This document shows, piece after piece, positions 11,701 to 23,522 of a stretch of DNA of 49,318 bases. The DNA is taken from positions 2,019 to 51,336 of the forward strand of contig QZLH01000622.1 in NCBI GenBank assembly GCA_003833135.1, in the 5' to 3' direction. Below the pieces are notes generated by a model. It was not told the origin of the DNA, did not search any database, and worked only from the letters and a program-made list of their open reading frames with translations. Positions within the stretch are counted from its first letter, which is position 1; every line of letters starts with the position of its first letter. A program made the translations under genes and the position numbers. The stretch is from Oehlia diaphana (lineage: Eukaryota > Glomeromycota > Glomeromycetes > Glomerales > Glomeraceae).

Positions 11701-12479
11701 AATTTTAAATTCTTTTTTTTTATCATTATCTTGGTTTCTGGATGAGCTATTGTTCCAACTCCTACATCTTTAAATAATCCTGAAATTATTCTTCTTTTAT
11801 CAAAATTTACATAATTACTATCAAGCATTATTTATCTTATAAATATGTAATATTATTTGGTAAATAAGCTCTGAATGTAATATATTTTCTACAGTGCTAT
11901 ATACTTTCTTTAGCATTTTTTCCTTCTTAAAGAACTAACTTCTTCTGAGTTGAAAATTTCGTATCAACCTTTCACTTGTTTAATTTTCTAATAGTATGTA
12001 TGTAGGTTTTCTAGTTTTGTAAATTTGAGCTGGATTTATTTCAGAAATAATATGTATAAATAGCAACTATAAAAATAAAATATCCTATTTTTCCTTAATA
12101 GTTATCATTTTCAAAAGGTTGTTCCTAAAAAATATATAATGTATATTGAAAAAGTTATCTTTCAAATTTGATATTATATGAAAAAATATTAATTGAAATT
12201 CTTTGTTTTAAATATTGAGAAATATTTATATCATATAATAGTTAAACCTTATGATTCTCATCTTAATATTTGAGTTTGTTTTTTCTTCAATTATATCAGT
12301 ATTAAACATTTAATAATTTTAATGTATGAAAATCTAAGATATCTTTCATACATATTAAAACATTCTCTAAATTACTTGTGAAATATGTATAAAAAAACTG
12401 TATATTTGATCCATAAAATGGAAGAAAAAAAAATTACGAATTTATGTAATCATATTTTTTTTTTGTTTTATCACAAATT

Positions 12480-12730
12480 TCACAAGACCATTTTTCTAAG
12501 AAGTTTTTTTTATTACAAACCCCATGCCTATTTTGCATCTTATTTGCTATAGTTTGCAGAATACAGTAGTATATCTATCTTTATAAACTTTATTGGCATC
12601 AATATTAAATGGTTTGCCTGAAAATTCTCCAATTAGCATTTCCCATTCTTTATGGTTTTCCGGAAAATTCTCCAATTGGCATTTTCCATCCTTGATTTCC
12701 TATTATTTGCCAAATTATACTTAGTCACCT
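12480..12730 (-). pseudogene. Decayed coding fragment, unknown
   Basis: The minus-strand frame reads KDGKCQLENFPENHKEWEML, then IGEFSGKPFNIDANKVYKD and RYTTVFCKL, then a stop and QIRCKIGMGFVIK. The segment ENFPE.HKEWEMLIGEF is partly repeated at DNA level: CCGGAAAATTCTCCAATTGGCATTTTCC against CCTGAAAATTCTCCAATTAGCATTTCCC. That indicates a small internal duplication. Probably retroelement debris. Confidence 0.35.
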
Positions 12731-13194
12731 TTGTAACTTCTTTATTAAATTTGTTATACCTTTATATTTTAATGTTTTATTCATTAAAGAATTTTCTAGT
12801 GGTTCTTTAATTAGAAACTGTATTTGATTTATTATCCTTTCCAGCATACAGTTTAATGTCTAAATCTATGAATTTTTTGTGGCAAATATTCCAATAAACC
12901 TTTATATGTATTTCTTATCCTGATGTTTGGAGCTTGTTACTTCACAGATAATGCCTATACAGGTTTTAAAATTATTGTTACTATATTGCATTTATAATTA
13001 TTAATTACATCCTAGCATTTTGAATGAAATCAGTTCATTTCTGTAATGCATAGTCTACTTCAAGATCCTTAAATTTTAATATAACTTTGCTATTATGAAA
13101 GTTTTTCTATTTTTATAATATCCATTTTCATCTAAAACTTTTCAAGCTTATTGACTTATTATTAATTAATCCATATATTTGGAGTTTGACTAAT

Positions 13195-13320
13195 GTGATA
13201 ACAGCTAAAGCAAAGGTCAACCTTATTTCTATCTGTCCTTTTAATGTGCCATTAGCATATTTGTATTTAGTGTTTAGCATACAAAAATCTGTGAATAAAC
13301 CTTATTCTTCTTGTAAAAAA
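13195..13320 (-). pseudogene. Short decayed coding fragment
   Basis: One minus-strand frame is open over about 55 codons and includes KYKYANGTLKGQIEIRLTFA followed by LAVITLVKLQIYGLINN. It is similar in character to the other fragments in this gene desert, and no start or stop can be assigned. The family is unknown. Confidence 0.25.
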
Positions 13321-14929
13321 TTAGTTGAAATGCGATCACATGATGATGGATTATAATTTGATCAAAGATTCTTAATCATTTTGATATAATATTGATTTAC
13401 AATTGCTCTGAATGGAATTCCACACATAAAGATAGTCTGATTCCAATTAGTTAAAAGACCTTTAATATATTTTATTTTTTCTATTAATTAGATATTAATT
13501 AAAATATTATGATTAATATATTCAAGAATTTTAACTATCTTTCTAAGTTCTTCAATTAGCTTCTTTCTTTTATTACTCAGAATCAATGGTATTTCTATAT
13601 GAAATGTTTTATCCATTTTTGTAAGTTGCCAAAATTCTTGACTAAAAATATATATAGGAAATATTGAATAATTAATTAATAGAAAGACAATAGAAAATCT
13701 TCATATGACATTAAAATATATCTCATTTTGGCATATTGATTTAATTACTTCAAAGTGATTTTGGATTAACTAGATTGATGATGTAATTGTGTTTGTATTA
13801 TATATCTTCAGGTCAGCATTATTTTTATTTTCTATTATTTTTATTTTCTTTTTTATTATAGAAATCAAGAGAAATTATAATTCCAGTTTGTTTTATTTTA
13901 AAAAAGTAACATTAATTTTCTTTATTGGCGATTGAATGGGTATTAACAGTGATTGAATAGAGTCTATTCGTATTGATGACAATTGAACAGGTTTTGATGG
14001 GAAATTGACTTCAATTATGAATTTGTAATTATTTTTAATAATTCTAATATTATTTTCTGCTATATTTCATATTTCATATTCTATTCCACTATTTTTCTGC
14101 TCTATTAATATTTCAACTATTGTTATTGCTGTAATTTCTTTCAGCACCCATCACACGAATATTTATAGTATTACCGTTCAATTGTTGATGGATAATTCTT
14201 CTAAATACTGTTGGGTATATCGGGTGTATGTTATAGCAGGAATTTCAGAGCTATACCAATCCCAGAAAATATTGAAATTATCTGATAGTAATAGTTAAGG
14301 TGGATAATAATAATCACAGGATTTATCTCAATGGTGTTGGAACTTCTTAAATCCTGATAGCTGATGTATTCTTCTGAATTTAAAGGATCCTTCATAATTT
14401 TCCATCCATAGTTCATTTAGCAATTCATAGATAATAGAATCCTTTCCATTATATTTATTATTTTGCATTACTTCTTTTTCAATTTCATCAAGTATTCAAG
14501 TATTAATTCTATTCTTATCATTAATTATTATATGACTAAATTTAAATAATTATTTTTTGTTTTTCTCTTTTTTTTTTTAGTAAAGTGAATATTTCAAGTA
14601 TTATAATTTAATGTATACTTTTTGGTGCAGAGGAACGCTTGCTTTAGGTCATAATTCTCATCTATAGAAAATAGTAATAGGGAAATTTAATAATTGAAAA
14701 ATAGAGTTAGAAAAATAGGAGCATAATATTATAATTTGTATCATATGATTAGAAAAAAAATTATAATAAATAGATTTATATTTGTTATCTAATATATCCT
14801 AATAGTTATATTCAAACTTTATAAAGTAATATTTTGCTATATAAGTTGTGAAAGTTGGGAAATTGTTTCACTTTTGATTAAAAATCTATTATTATATTGT
14901 TATATTTTAATTGTTTCCAAGATTTAATT

Positions 14930-15323
14930 TTGTTGAGTGAAGTTCCAACATTTTATTTTGAAATTCAATCCACTCCTTTTCATAATTAGCAACTTTTTCC
15001 TCCATTTCTTCCATTTGATCTTCTATTGCCCAGTATTTGGTTTGTGCATGAATAAGTCATTCTTGAATAGCATCCATAATTTTTGTTTGCCTCAGATAAT
15101 TGTTGATGTGTCCTTTAAAGAGATTGCATATTATGGAGAATACATTGGCTGGAATATTTATACATTCTAAGGCTAGTTCCAAACCATCTATACTGATTGA
15201 GTCAAACGCTTTACTTATGTCTTGAAACAGTTCCTTTTGAAGAGTTTGCACATCTACTATCATAACTATAGTGAAATGATAGCTAAATAATAATATTGGA
15301 AGTTTTTCAGGTATTTTAAACAA
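14930..15323 (-). mobile_element. LINE-type reverse transcriptase palm fragment (relic)
   Basis: The minus-strand frame contains LFQDISKAFDSISIDGLELA followed by LECINIPANVFSIICNLFKG. This is the motif-A region of non-LTR reverse transcriptases, (D.SKAFDS....L..AL...IP..I..II.NLF.G), with the catalytic Asp present. The frame then stops at about 15057, where a TGA replaces a sense codon. It continues in the same frame with a charged segment (AIEDQMEEMEEKVANYEKEW). The YxDD motif expected about 80 residues later is not seen, so the copy is truncated or rearranged. This is the clearest piece of a decayed element spread over about 10-18 kb. Confidence 0.6.
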
Positions 15324-17479
15324 TGTAGTTTTTTCCTCTGTGATAATAATAACTAATTAAAAGTTCAAGCTTTATAAGATACATTAACTCCATTGACATT
15401 GTAAGGTTCTTCTTATAAGTTGTCTTACTATAATAACCCAAGAAATGTAATAGAGAGCTCTTTAATAGATTAATCTATTTGATTAAAATTTTCTAATAAG
15501 TAGATATTTATTCTGCTATATGCTTTTTATTAGGCCAGTTTTTTAATAATAAGCTATTCAAAAAATAAACCTGCAAGGACATGAAATGTACAGTATATGT
15601 TAAAGATTATTGGAAAAATTTGGATAAAGACAATGAGAATGTTATGTACAGTAATTTACAGTAATTGAAGTTTCTTAATAATTTTTTAATCTATTCCAAT
15701 GGACCAGCAGCTAATTGTGTAAATCCAAATATTGTTTTTATATAAAAGTACAATATTAGTTTCTTTGAAAAAACCTTGTCAAATTCTTTCCATCTACATT
15801 TTAGTTTTTATTTAAGACTTTTAATTAAGACTATTTAACATTTTTTGCTAGTTTGACCAGATGATCAGTAAGAAAGAGTTTTTTTTTTATATATCATATC
15901 TATTGTTATTAAATTGGTAATAGTAGTGATATAGTAGTAAAGTAATATTATAATCATAATCTTAGTAGATAATTCTCAAATTATAATAACTAAGGTATAT
16001 TCTTTGATATAATCTCCTAAAGACTTAATAATATAAGTGTAAATTGAACTTTGTTTTAATAATAATTAATAACTACTCTATTTTTGATAAATTGTATTTT
16101 CTTTGCAAATCCCATCTTCTGACCACAAAAAATTATTAACATGTTTCTCAGATATTTGTCAAAATTATTTATAAAGAAAAAAGTACTAGTACCTAAATGA
16201 TAAGATTTCTCTATCACTTATATTACCAGATTTTGCTAATACAAAATCATTATATTCTAGATTTAATATGTTGCTGCTGATAATTTCTAAAGTATTAGTT
16301 ATTTCCACTCTTTTTAATATATTTTGACTTTTTTTGTTTAATTATAATTTGGATATATGCTTAAAAATACATATTAAATTTTAATTTTTTTACTGTGAGA
16401 CTTGCTTTTCAATTCCCTAAATTTTGATTAGATAATTTAATAGAGTAATGAAAATAAGAATAATAAATTATAATATAGTAATTTAATGAGTATCAGTGTT
16501 TAATATGAGTATGCACCAAATTCACTGCAATTCTATGGTTAAATGACTTCAGTTATACCAATTATAAAGTTTATTACAATATTACCAATCCTGGTAAATT
16601 GTAATCATTGTGTTAAGTATTGTAACAGTTTATTGTCCTCATAAAATAAATCTATAATAATGTCTATAATTTGTTCATTTTTCTTCAGTATTAGACATTA
16701 AAAGCAGTACTGATAATTTTCATTTTAATATGACATTTATTTTTTGCATTTATTTCTAAGTTGCAATTAAATTCTCTTAGTACTGATGTTCTGAGATATT
16801 GGTTTGTCTATGATTATTTATTATATTTATGGTTGTGATACCAACTACCTATTTTAGACAAGCATTCAGATGTTAATCTTGCATTTTGGACAATTTCCAA
16901 GTCAATATCAAATATAGAGATGGGAATTATTTGAAAATAAAGAAATTTGAAGTAGAAATTGATTAATTATATGAAAATAGGAGATATAAGAATTAAGAGT
17001 ATTTAAAAAATATATATTTTGTATGTAAAAATCCCATAGAAGAAAAAATTCACATGATACTGAATTTACACAAATGCTAAAATTTTGCATACAATTTTAG
17101 ATAATTTTAATAATTTAATTAAAAAAGAACTTATTCTTTCAATGTTGTCATTTAAACATTTCTTCTTGTATAATTTATAAAAAAGTGTTTATTTGCAATA
17201 ATATGGTTTAATTTGTTAATTACTAAAAAATTCCTTTGATTTCTTGTGTTTTTATATAACTATAAAAGATTTTGAAATAACAATTTCTGGCTTTATTGTG
17301 ATATTTTTAGTTCATTTTCCACTAGAATATTCTGCTGCTTTTTGCTTATTGCAGTTTATAAAACTTTGTAAATTTTGCATTTTGAAGACATAGGAGACAT
17401 AGGTAAAATATCAACAAATAACAAGCATTACATCATAATAGCTTTCTGTTTTTGATTATATATTTCCATAATAAGCCTT
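15324..17479. other. AT-rich gene desert
   Basis: I see no convincing gene, RNA or repeat here. Short minus-strand stretches with weak coding character occur, but none is long enough to name. The 60-codon ORF at 16908-17090 looks compositional. Confidence 0.4.
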
Positions 17480-17920
17480 CTATTCATAAATACTTGGCAA
17501 TCATATGCCCAAGTAATCTTAACCTGTTAATGGAGAATTATTTCTTTTTTTAAGAAAATTACGGGAAGCTTTATTATATCAAATAAAATGTTCAAATTTC
17601 ATTTTTTAAATTTTGGACTCTATTCCCCATCTTGAATGTCATGCAAATCTTCCAAGAAGTACATGATTCCTGTGATTACGAGCCTATTGAGAATGTCACA
17701 TAAAACTTTGATGATAATGTTATAACAAATGTTTGATATATTCAGCTGGCTTGATATTTCTGCTTTAATATTGTTAAAGCATTGGAAATACATTCATAAT
17801 TACTTGGTAATTATGTATCCAAGTGACTTTTATGAAAGTAGATAACCTGTTAACGGAAAATTATTTCTTTTTTTAAGAAAAACATTTGGGAAATTTATAA
17901 AATATTCAAATTTTATCTTA
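17480..17920. repeat. Diverged direct repeat, two copies about 315 bp apart
   Basis: Copy a (about 17480-17610) and copy b (about 17795-17920) share TTACTTGG..AT.ATG..CCAAGT and then AACCTGTTAAyGGArAATTATTTC plus TTTTTTTAAGAAAA. A further weakly matching AT-rich tail follows. No ORF explains the similarity, so this is a repeated fragment within the decayed-element region. Confidence 0.55.
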
Positions 17921-18560
17921 GAAAAATGAAGTGATTGAATATTAAGAGGAAGGGAATTTATTATAAGTAAAAATTTATCTATATTTATATTTAAATCTCA
18001 TTTAAATTTAAGACCTGTTGTTCTACTATGTAAAAAAAATAGCAAAAAGTAAATACTGATAATTTTAATATTCTAAGTAATAATCATAATATTTAACTTT
18101 ACTATATAGATTACATAATTTTTTTTAGAAATAGTATATATGATAGTATAAGAATTAAAGGGAGGGAAGATTTTTTAAAAGAAATGAGGGGGGAAGGGTC
18201 ATTTAAATATTCTCATAATGAAATGTGGCAGTGTAAAAATTTTTGTTTATCAGGCCACACAGCAACTGGGCTTTTTCCGAAAAATAACTGTTGATCCGTA
18301 ATTACTGATTTTGAATATATTATTACTTTGCTTAGTTGAGGCTTACGGCCGCTTAGCAAACTGATTTAACTGATTAGAGGTTACAATAACATTACGTAAA
18401 TTTTATTTTAAATGTACGTGTATAGTAATGATTTGTATTTATTTATATTACAATATTACAATATGAGACTATTACTGTATTAGATTTTATAAATTATATT
18501 ATAGTGTCTATTTCTCCTAAACCGAATTTAAATCAAATTATAAAAATAGTATTGCTAAAT

Positions 18561-18686
18561 ATCACCTCTAGTGATTATCATCTTACCTGAATTAGGGTAG
18601 AATTTAGGCAAAATTAAAAATGACATGAAAACTCCGCCCGCCAATATTTGATAATGCTGGTGTGGTGATGATCACTGCGTGGTGAT
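18561..18686. repeat. Small inverted-repeat element (MITE-like)
   Basis: The left arm 18561-18582 (ATCACCTCTAGTGATTATCATC) matches the reverse complement of the right arm 18667-18686 (ATCACCACGCAGTGATCATC), with a 2-nt gap and a few mismatches. About 84 bp lie between the arms, including a GC-richer stretch CTCCGCCCGCC. Short AAAT/ATTT flanks also mirror each other. It is non-coding and was probably mobilised in trans. Confidence 0.5.
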
Positions 18687-20004
18687 TTTTAATTTTCATT
18701 ATATGATATATATACAGTATATATATATCCATGTCTGATAATTTTTTTTCTCATTATAAAATTTTTTAGTCCTTTCCTAATAAATAAATACTTCTAATAT
18801 ACAGGATTAAAGATTTATACTTCCCAATTTTGCAATTTTTCTATTTTAAAAGTCTAGTTAATAACTATACTTTTTTACTAAGACTTTGGTTTAAATTTAT
18901 TTATTATTTTTTTTTTGCTATAATATTTTAAGAAATTTAAGTGATTATAATTTTTTTATTGATTTTAAAGTTAGGCGAATTTTACTATTCAAATTTTAAA
19001 GATTATGAAATTTTTAGCTCCTTATTAATAATAACTTTTTTTTTAGTATCGTTAGAAATCACCTTAGTTAAAGATTCGTTTTGACCTAATTTCATCCAAT
19101 TAGTTATTAGTTTATAAAAAAAATTTCTATGTTACTATACTCTTATTTGATAGTATGATAATAAACACATCAAAGAAATTTTATATGAAATTACGTATTT
19201 AATTTTTAAATACTTTTGTATAATTCATCTATCAATTTAAATTATTTAATTCTCAAACTACATATTTTTTTTTCGCCTGTACAAAGTACAGTACATTCGC
19301 TTCAATCGGTATCATCTTATGATAAGCATTTACAAAAAGATATTTATAATGAGAATTTTGATAAATTTTTTATTCTTAAATTAAATTTAAGCTAATATAT
19401 ACTGTTGAAAGTTAGCATATTGTATTCCGGACTATAGTTTCTCTGATTTCTTTTTAAAGTAATTATCGTAGAAAGGAACTTGCCATGATTGAAAAAAACA
19501 TTAAAATATATATTATATACTGTATATATGGTTCTTTTTTCAAACATATTATATAATTTAAAGCATATTAGTATAGTCGTTAATATTACCGCTAATTAGC
19601 AATAAAAGATGTAGTATGATGAGAGTTAACAAATTCTTTTTGACGAGAGTAATGATAAAGTCCCAGCCTAGGTTAAATTACACATTTTAGTTTGTATACC
19701 AGATTTCTATAAATTATAGTACCAATATTTTTGTATTCCTTCTTGATAAATATTGAATTTGATAAACGAAATATAACCGCATAATAGGAAAATTTTATTA
19801 TTTTGAAAAAAATGTTAGCAATAAATCCACTATTGAAGCTATTATTAGTAATAATTCGCCAATAATAGGTTTAAAAAAATGATAATTTAATACTAGTAAT
19901 ATTTATATTTATTATTAACATTTTAATCACTATAAAATTAATGGTTAATAATATTTTTCAAATATTATATTTTATTTGCTCAATTACAAACTAATTTTTT
20001 TATT

Positions 20005-20025
20005 TATGTAAAAAAAAATTACATA
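20005..20025. terminator. Hairpin in 3' flank of kinase array gene (possible 3'-UTR element)
   Basis: TATGTAA (20005-20011) and TTACATA (20019-20025) form an inverted repeat about 320 bp past the stop codon. The same hairpin and surrounding bases (CAATTACAAACT.ATTTT...TTACATATACTC.ATAAT.AG.GTT.AACAAAATA.AATAA) occur behind the paralogue at 40103-40124. It is therefore conserved by descent and may be a transcript-end structure. Confidence 0.4.
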
Positions 20026-20343
20026 TACTCATAATTAGTGTTGAACAAAATACAATAAAAAAAAAAAATAATATCCTAATTATAAAATTGTATTAATTGT
20101 TAACATTAGGCTTAAATTTGTTGCATCCATCTTATCTAACATAAGGAAATTTAGTATAATTAGAACATGAGTATTCACAATTTTGTTATATTTTATATTC
20201 ATAACTTTTTTTTAGAAGTACTTTCATAAAATGTATTTTATATTTGGTGCCGATGCATGTTCTAAATTGAACTTATTTTTCATTTTTGTTCATACCAAAA
20301 TGATTTATAATTTAATAAATTTTCTATAAAAATAAACAATAAT

Positions 20344-23292
20344 TTAAGTAATAAATGTTACATACTCTGTAAAATCAATAACTTCAGCCGAAATATTGTA
20401 AGTATCATCATGTTTTGGAAGTTCTTTTGTAAATTGATTGAGTAATCGAGAAGTATAATAAGCTTGTGGATGAATTGATTGACTATTTCCAGTAGATAAA
20501 AAATTTTTTTTTCTATATTCTTCTGCTTTTTCAATTTGCTTTTTAATTTCATCATCATGGAAACTATTTATGAGCAAATTTTCTATTTCAATAGCACTTG
20601 GTCTCTTATCTGGATCTGGATCCCAACAATTTTTCATTAAATCAATATAAAATTTTGGTGTTTCTTGTTCATTTATTTCAGGTCTCTTTCCATTACATAT
20701 ATTTAATGCTAAAATACTATCATGAGCACAATTGGCAAAAGGTTGTCTTCCAGTTGCAATATTATACATAATCATACCAAAACTATATATATCTGCTGCT
20801 TGATTATATGGCTTTCCTCTTAATACTTCAGGAGCTACAAATGGCATAACTCCATAAATTTTTGTTTTGTCTATATTACTAACTTCTCCACATAATCCCA
20901 TATCTGAAATATATATTTCATTAAGGCCACCATTATTAATTGATACCAATATATTTCCTGTATGAAAATCACGATGAACTACATTATTTTCATGAATATT
21001 TTTAAGACCTATAACAATTTCTCTTAGTATAGAATATTTTATATTCCAATCATGATTCCTAATGTTTTTATTGTAATTATTAAGATTTCCAACATTTGCA
21101 TATTCAAGTACAATAATATAGTTATTTGTATCTGGATTTTGGGATATTCCACATATTCTGAGAACTCTACTATAGACATTAATAGAGTATGAATCAACCT
21201 ATTTAAAAAGTAAAAAAATCATTATTTGGAAGTAGTGTTTAATGAAATCTAAATAATTAAATTTCATACCTCATTTAAGAATTCATTAGTAATATTTTGT
21301 GAATTATGTAAGCATTTTAAAGCAACTTTTTTATTAGGTTTTCTTACATATTTGGTTTCAAAATGATGATATCCTAATGGGCCATCTTTCCATATTGCTA
21401 AATAGACTGTAGCAAATCCACCTTTACCTATTTCTTTAATATTATTAAACTGGTCATATGGTATCCATTCAACAATTGTATTAAGATAACTGTTAATTTT
21501 TAATTGCGTTTTTTGAATAAAATTGTCAATTTTTTCATTTCCACTAGTCCAATTTACAAAATTTTGTCTTAAACCATTTATTTGACATGGTTTACACCAA
21601 TTAGCTTCTATCTCTGTATATAATTTACCACAGGTTTTGCAATGATAACCATCTATAAATACAATAATATATTCACTTGTATTTTGATTTTGGGATATTC
21701 CATATATTCTAGGAACATTATATTCAAAATATAGTTTAATGGAATATGTTTTAACCTGTTAAATATAAAAATTGTTATAATAAAGTGCTTTTAAGGATTA
21801 AATTACAAAAATCAGAAGTCTTAATACCTCATTCAATAAGTCATTAATAACATTTTGTGAATTATTCAAGCATTTCAAAATTACTTCTTTATTAGGTTGT
21901 CTTTCATGCTTATGCTTTTCTTCATTATAATTATATTCTAATGGACCATTTTTCCATATTGCCAAATATATTCTAGCAAAATTATCTTTGCTTATTTCTT
22001 TAATAATATTAAATTGGTCATAAGGTATCCATTCTACAATTATATCTCCTATATTTTCAATTTTTAATTGCATTTTTTGAATGAATTCATCAATTTTTTC
22101 ATTTCCACTATAATTTAGTTCTAAATTATTTATTTGACATGGTTTACACAATTGATCATATATATTTGAGTATATTTCACCACAATTTTCACAAAAACCA
22201 CCAAGTATTATAATATAATCTTTTGTATCTGGATTTTGGGATATTCCATATATTTTAGGAATATTTTCTACATATTTAATGGAATATGCTTTAGCCTGTT
22301 TAATATAAAAGTTGTTATAATAAAGTACTTTTAAGAATTAAATTACAAAAATTAGAAGTTTCATACCTCATTTAATAAGTTATTAATAACATTTTGAGAA
22401 TTATTAAAGCATTTTAAAGTAACTTTTTTATTAGGGTTTCTTTCATACTTATACTTTTCTTTATCATAATTATATTCTAATGGACCATTCTTCCATATTG
22501 CTGTAGCAAAGCAATCTTTGCTTATTTCTTTAATATTACTTAATTGGTTATAAGGTATCCATTCAACAATTATATCATTATATTTTTCAATTTTCAATTG
22601 CATTTCTTGAATGAATTCATCAATTTTTTTATTTCCACTATGATTTAGTTCTAAATTATTTATTTGACATGGTTTACACCATTTTTTAGCTAAATACATC
22701 ATATATATTTCACCACATTCTTTACAATAACTATCATTAAGTACTATAATATAATCATTTGTATCTGGATTTTGGGATATTCCATATATTTTAGGAATAT
22801 CATAGTCATGTTTTTGAATGGAATATGCTTTAGCCTGTTAAATATAAAAGTTGTTATAATAAAATACTTTTAAGGATTAAATTACAAAAAATAGAAGTTT
22901 CATACCTCATTTGAAATTTCATTAATAATATTTTGTGAATTGATCAAGAATTTTAAAGAAACTTCTATATTAGATATTCTTTTATATTTCATTTCTTTTT
23001 CATCATATTTTAATAAACCATCCTTCCATATTGCTGTAGAAAAACCATCTTTATTTATTTTTCTAACATTATTGAATTGGTCATAAGGTATCCATTCAAC
23101 AATTATATCATCATAACCTTTAATTTTCAATTGCATTTTTTGAATAAAATCATCAATCTTTTCATTTCCACTAGTCCAGTTCGTGAAATTTTCTTTTAAG
23201 TTATTTATTGTACATAGTCTGCACCATTTATAAAGAATATTTGTACATATATTATCACAGCTTTTACATATAATATCATCTTGAGATGACAT
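20344..23292 (-). CDS. TKL protein kinase with four tandem zinc-ribbon/N-lobe exons and one C-lobe exon
   Basis: Five exons, 23292-22906, 22834-22367, 22295-21828, 21755-21270 and 21198-20344, all phase 0 with GT/AG ends, give about 887 residues. Exons 1-4 each encode a CxxC...CxxC zinc ribbon, a WTSGNEKIDDFIQKMQ-like linker, and an N-lobe from EWIPYDQF through the VxLK lysine to NSQN...NE. Exons 2-4 start with the N-lobe end and hinge (GISQNPDT.DYIIVL) and then re-enter a new zinc ribbon. The glycine loop is eroded in modules 1-3 (NKDGFST, SKDCFAT, SKDNFAR) and intact in module 4 (GKGGFATVY). Exon 5 supplies hinge LEYANVGNL, HRD (Asp about 680), DMG (Asp about 702), APE and W..DP..RPS. The C-terminal kinase looks catalytically competent. 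It is presumably a cytosolic Ser/Thr or dual-specificity kinase with an unknown substrate. Confidence 0.8.
21270..23292 (-). repeat. Four-fold tandem exon duplication (zinc ribbon plus kinase N-lobe)
   Basis: Units are 387, 468, 468 and 486 bp exons, separated by introns of about 70 bp that themselves look alike (GTATGAAACTTC.. ..TTTGTAATTTAATCCTTAAAAG..). The encoded modules are 129, 156, 156 and 162 residues. Module 1 carries the ATG and its own zinc ribbon, and modules 2-4 begin with AKAYSI or VKTYSI. Intron similarity shows that whole genomic units were duplicated, not only coding sequence. Confidence 0.8.
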
Positions 23293-23300
23293 GATTTAAA

Positions 23301-23330
23301 TTTTTTTTTATTTTTTTAAAAAAAAAAAAA
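23301..23330. promoter_or_regulatory. T-tract/A-tract immediately upstream of kinase start
   Basis: On the plus strand T9-A-T7 is followed by A13, about 10-40 bp upstream of the minus-strand ATG. The paralogue at 43.4 kb and the F-box pseudogene at 44.07 kb have the same oligo(T)-oligo(A) arrangement at the same distance. It could act as a nucleosome-excluding promoter element. In RNA it would form an A-U hairpin in the leader. Confidence 0.45.
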
Positions 23331-23436
23331 ATAATAATCGGAAGAGAAGGTGTCACAAAATTTAAATCGAATTGGAAATTATGTGATAATAATTACGCCA
23401 TTGAACATACTCAATAAATTTGTCATACATTACAAC

Positions 23437-23522
23437 ATATGGGCGGGTTTTGATGATCGGAATGTTGATCATTTTGGCCATGTTTTAGCCAAAAATGATC
23501 GACATTCCGACCCGCCCATATT
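23437..23522. repeat. Foldback element, about 85 bp
   Basis: The left arm (from ATATGGGCGGGT at 23437, through CGGAATGTTGATCATTTTGGC) pairs with the right arm ending at 23521-23522 (GCCAAAAATGATCGACATTC, then CGACCCGCCCATAT). A 7-nt loop lies between them and the left arm has an 8-nt insertion. Arms match at nearly every base, so the insertion is recent. It sits about 145 bp upstream of the kinase array ATG and could influence its promoter. Confidence 0.7.

Larger units (their letters stand above)
17921..20343. other. AT-rich spacer downstream of the kinase array gene
   Basis: No gene recognised. It holds a MITE-like inverted repeat at 18561-18686 and a 3'-flank hairpin at 20005-20025 that is shared with the paralogous gene. 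Short microsatellite TATATA tracts also occur, for example near 18705-18730 and 19505-19530. Confidence 0.45.
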
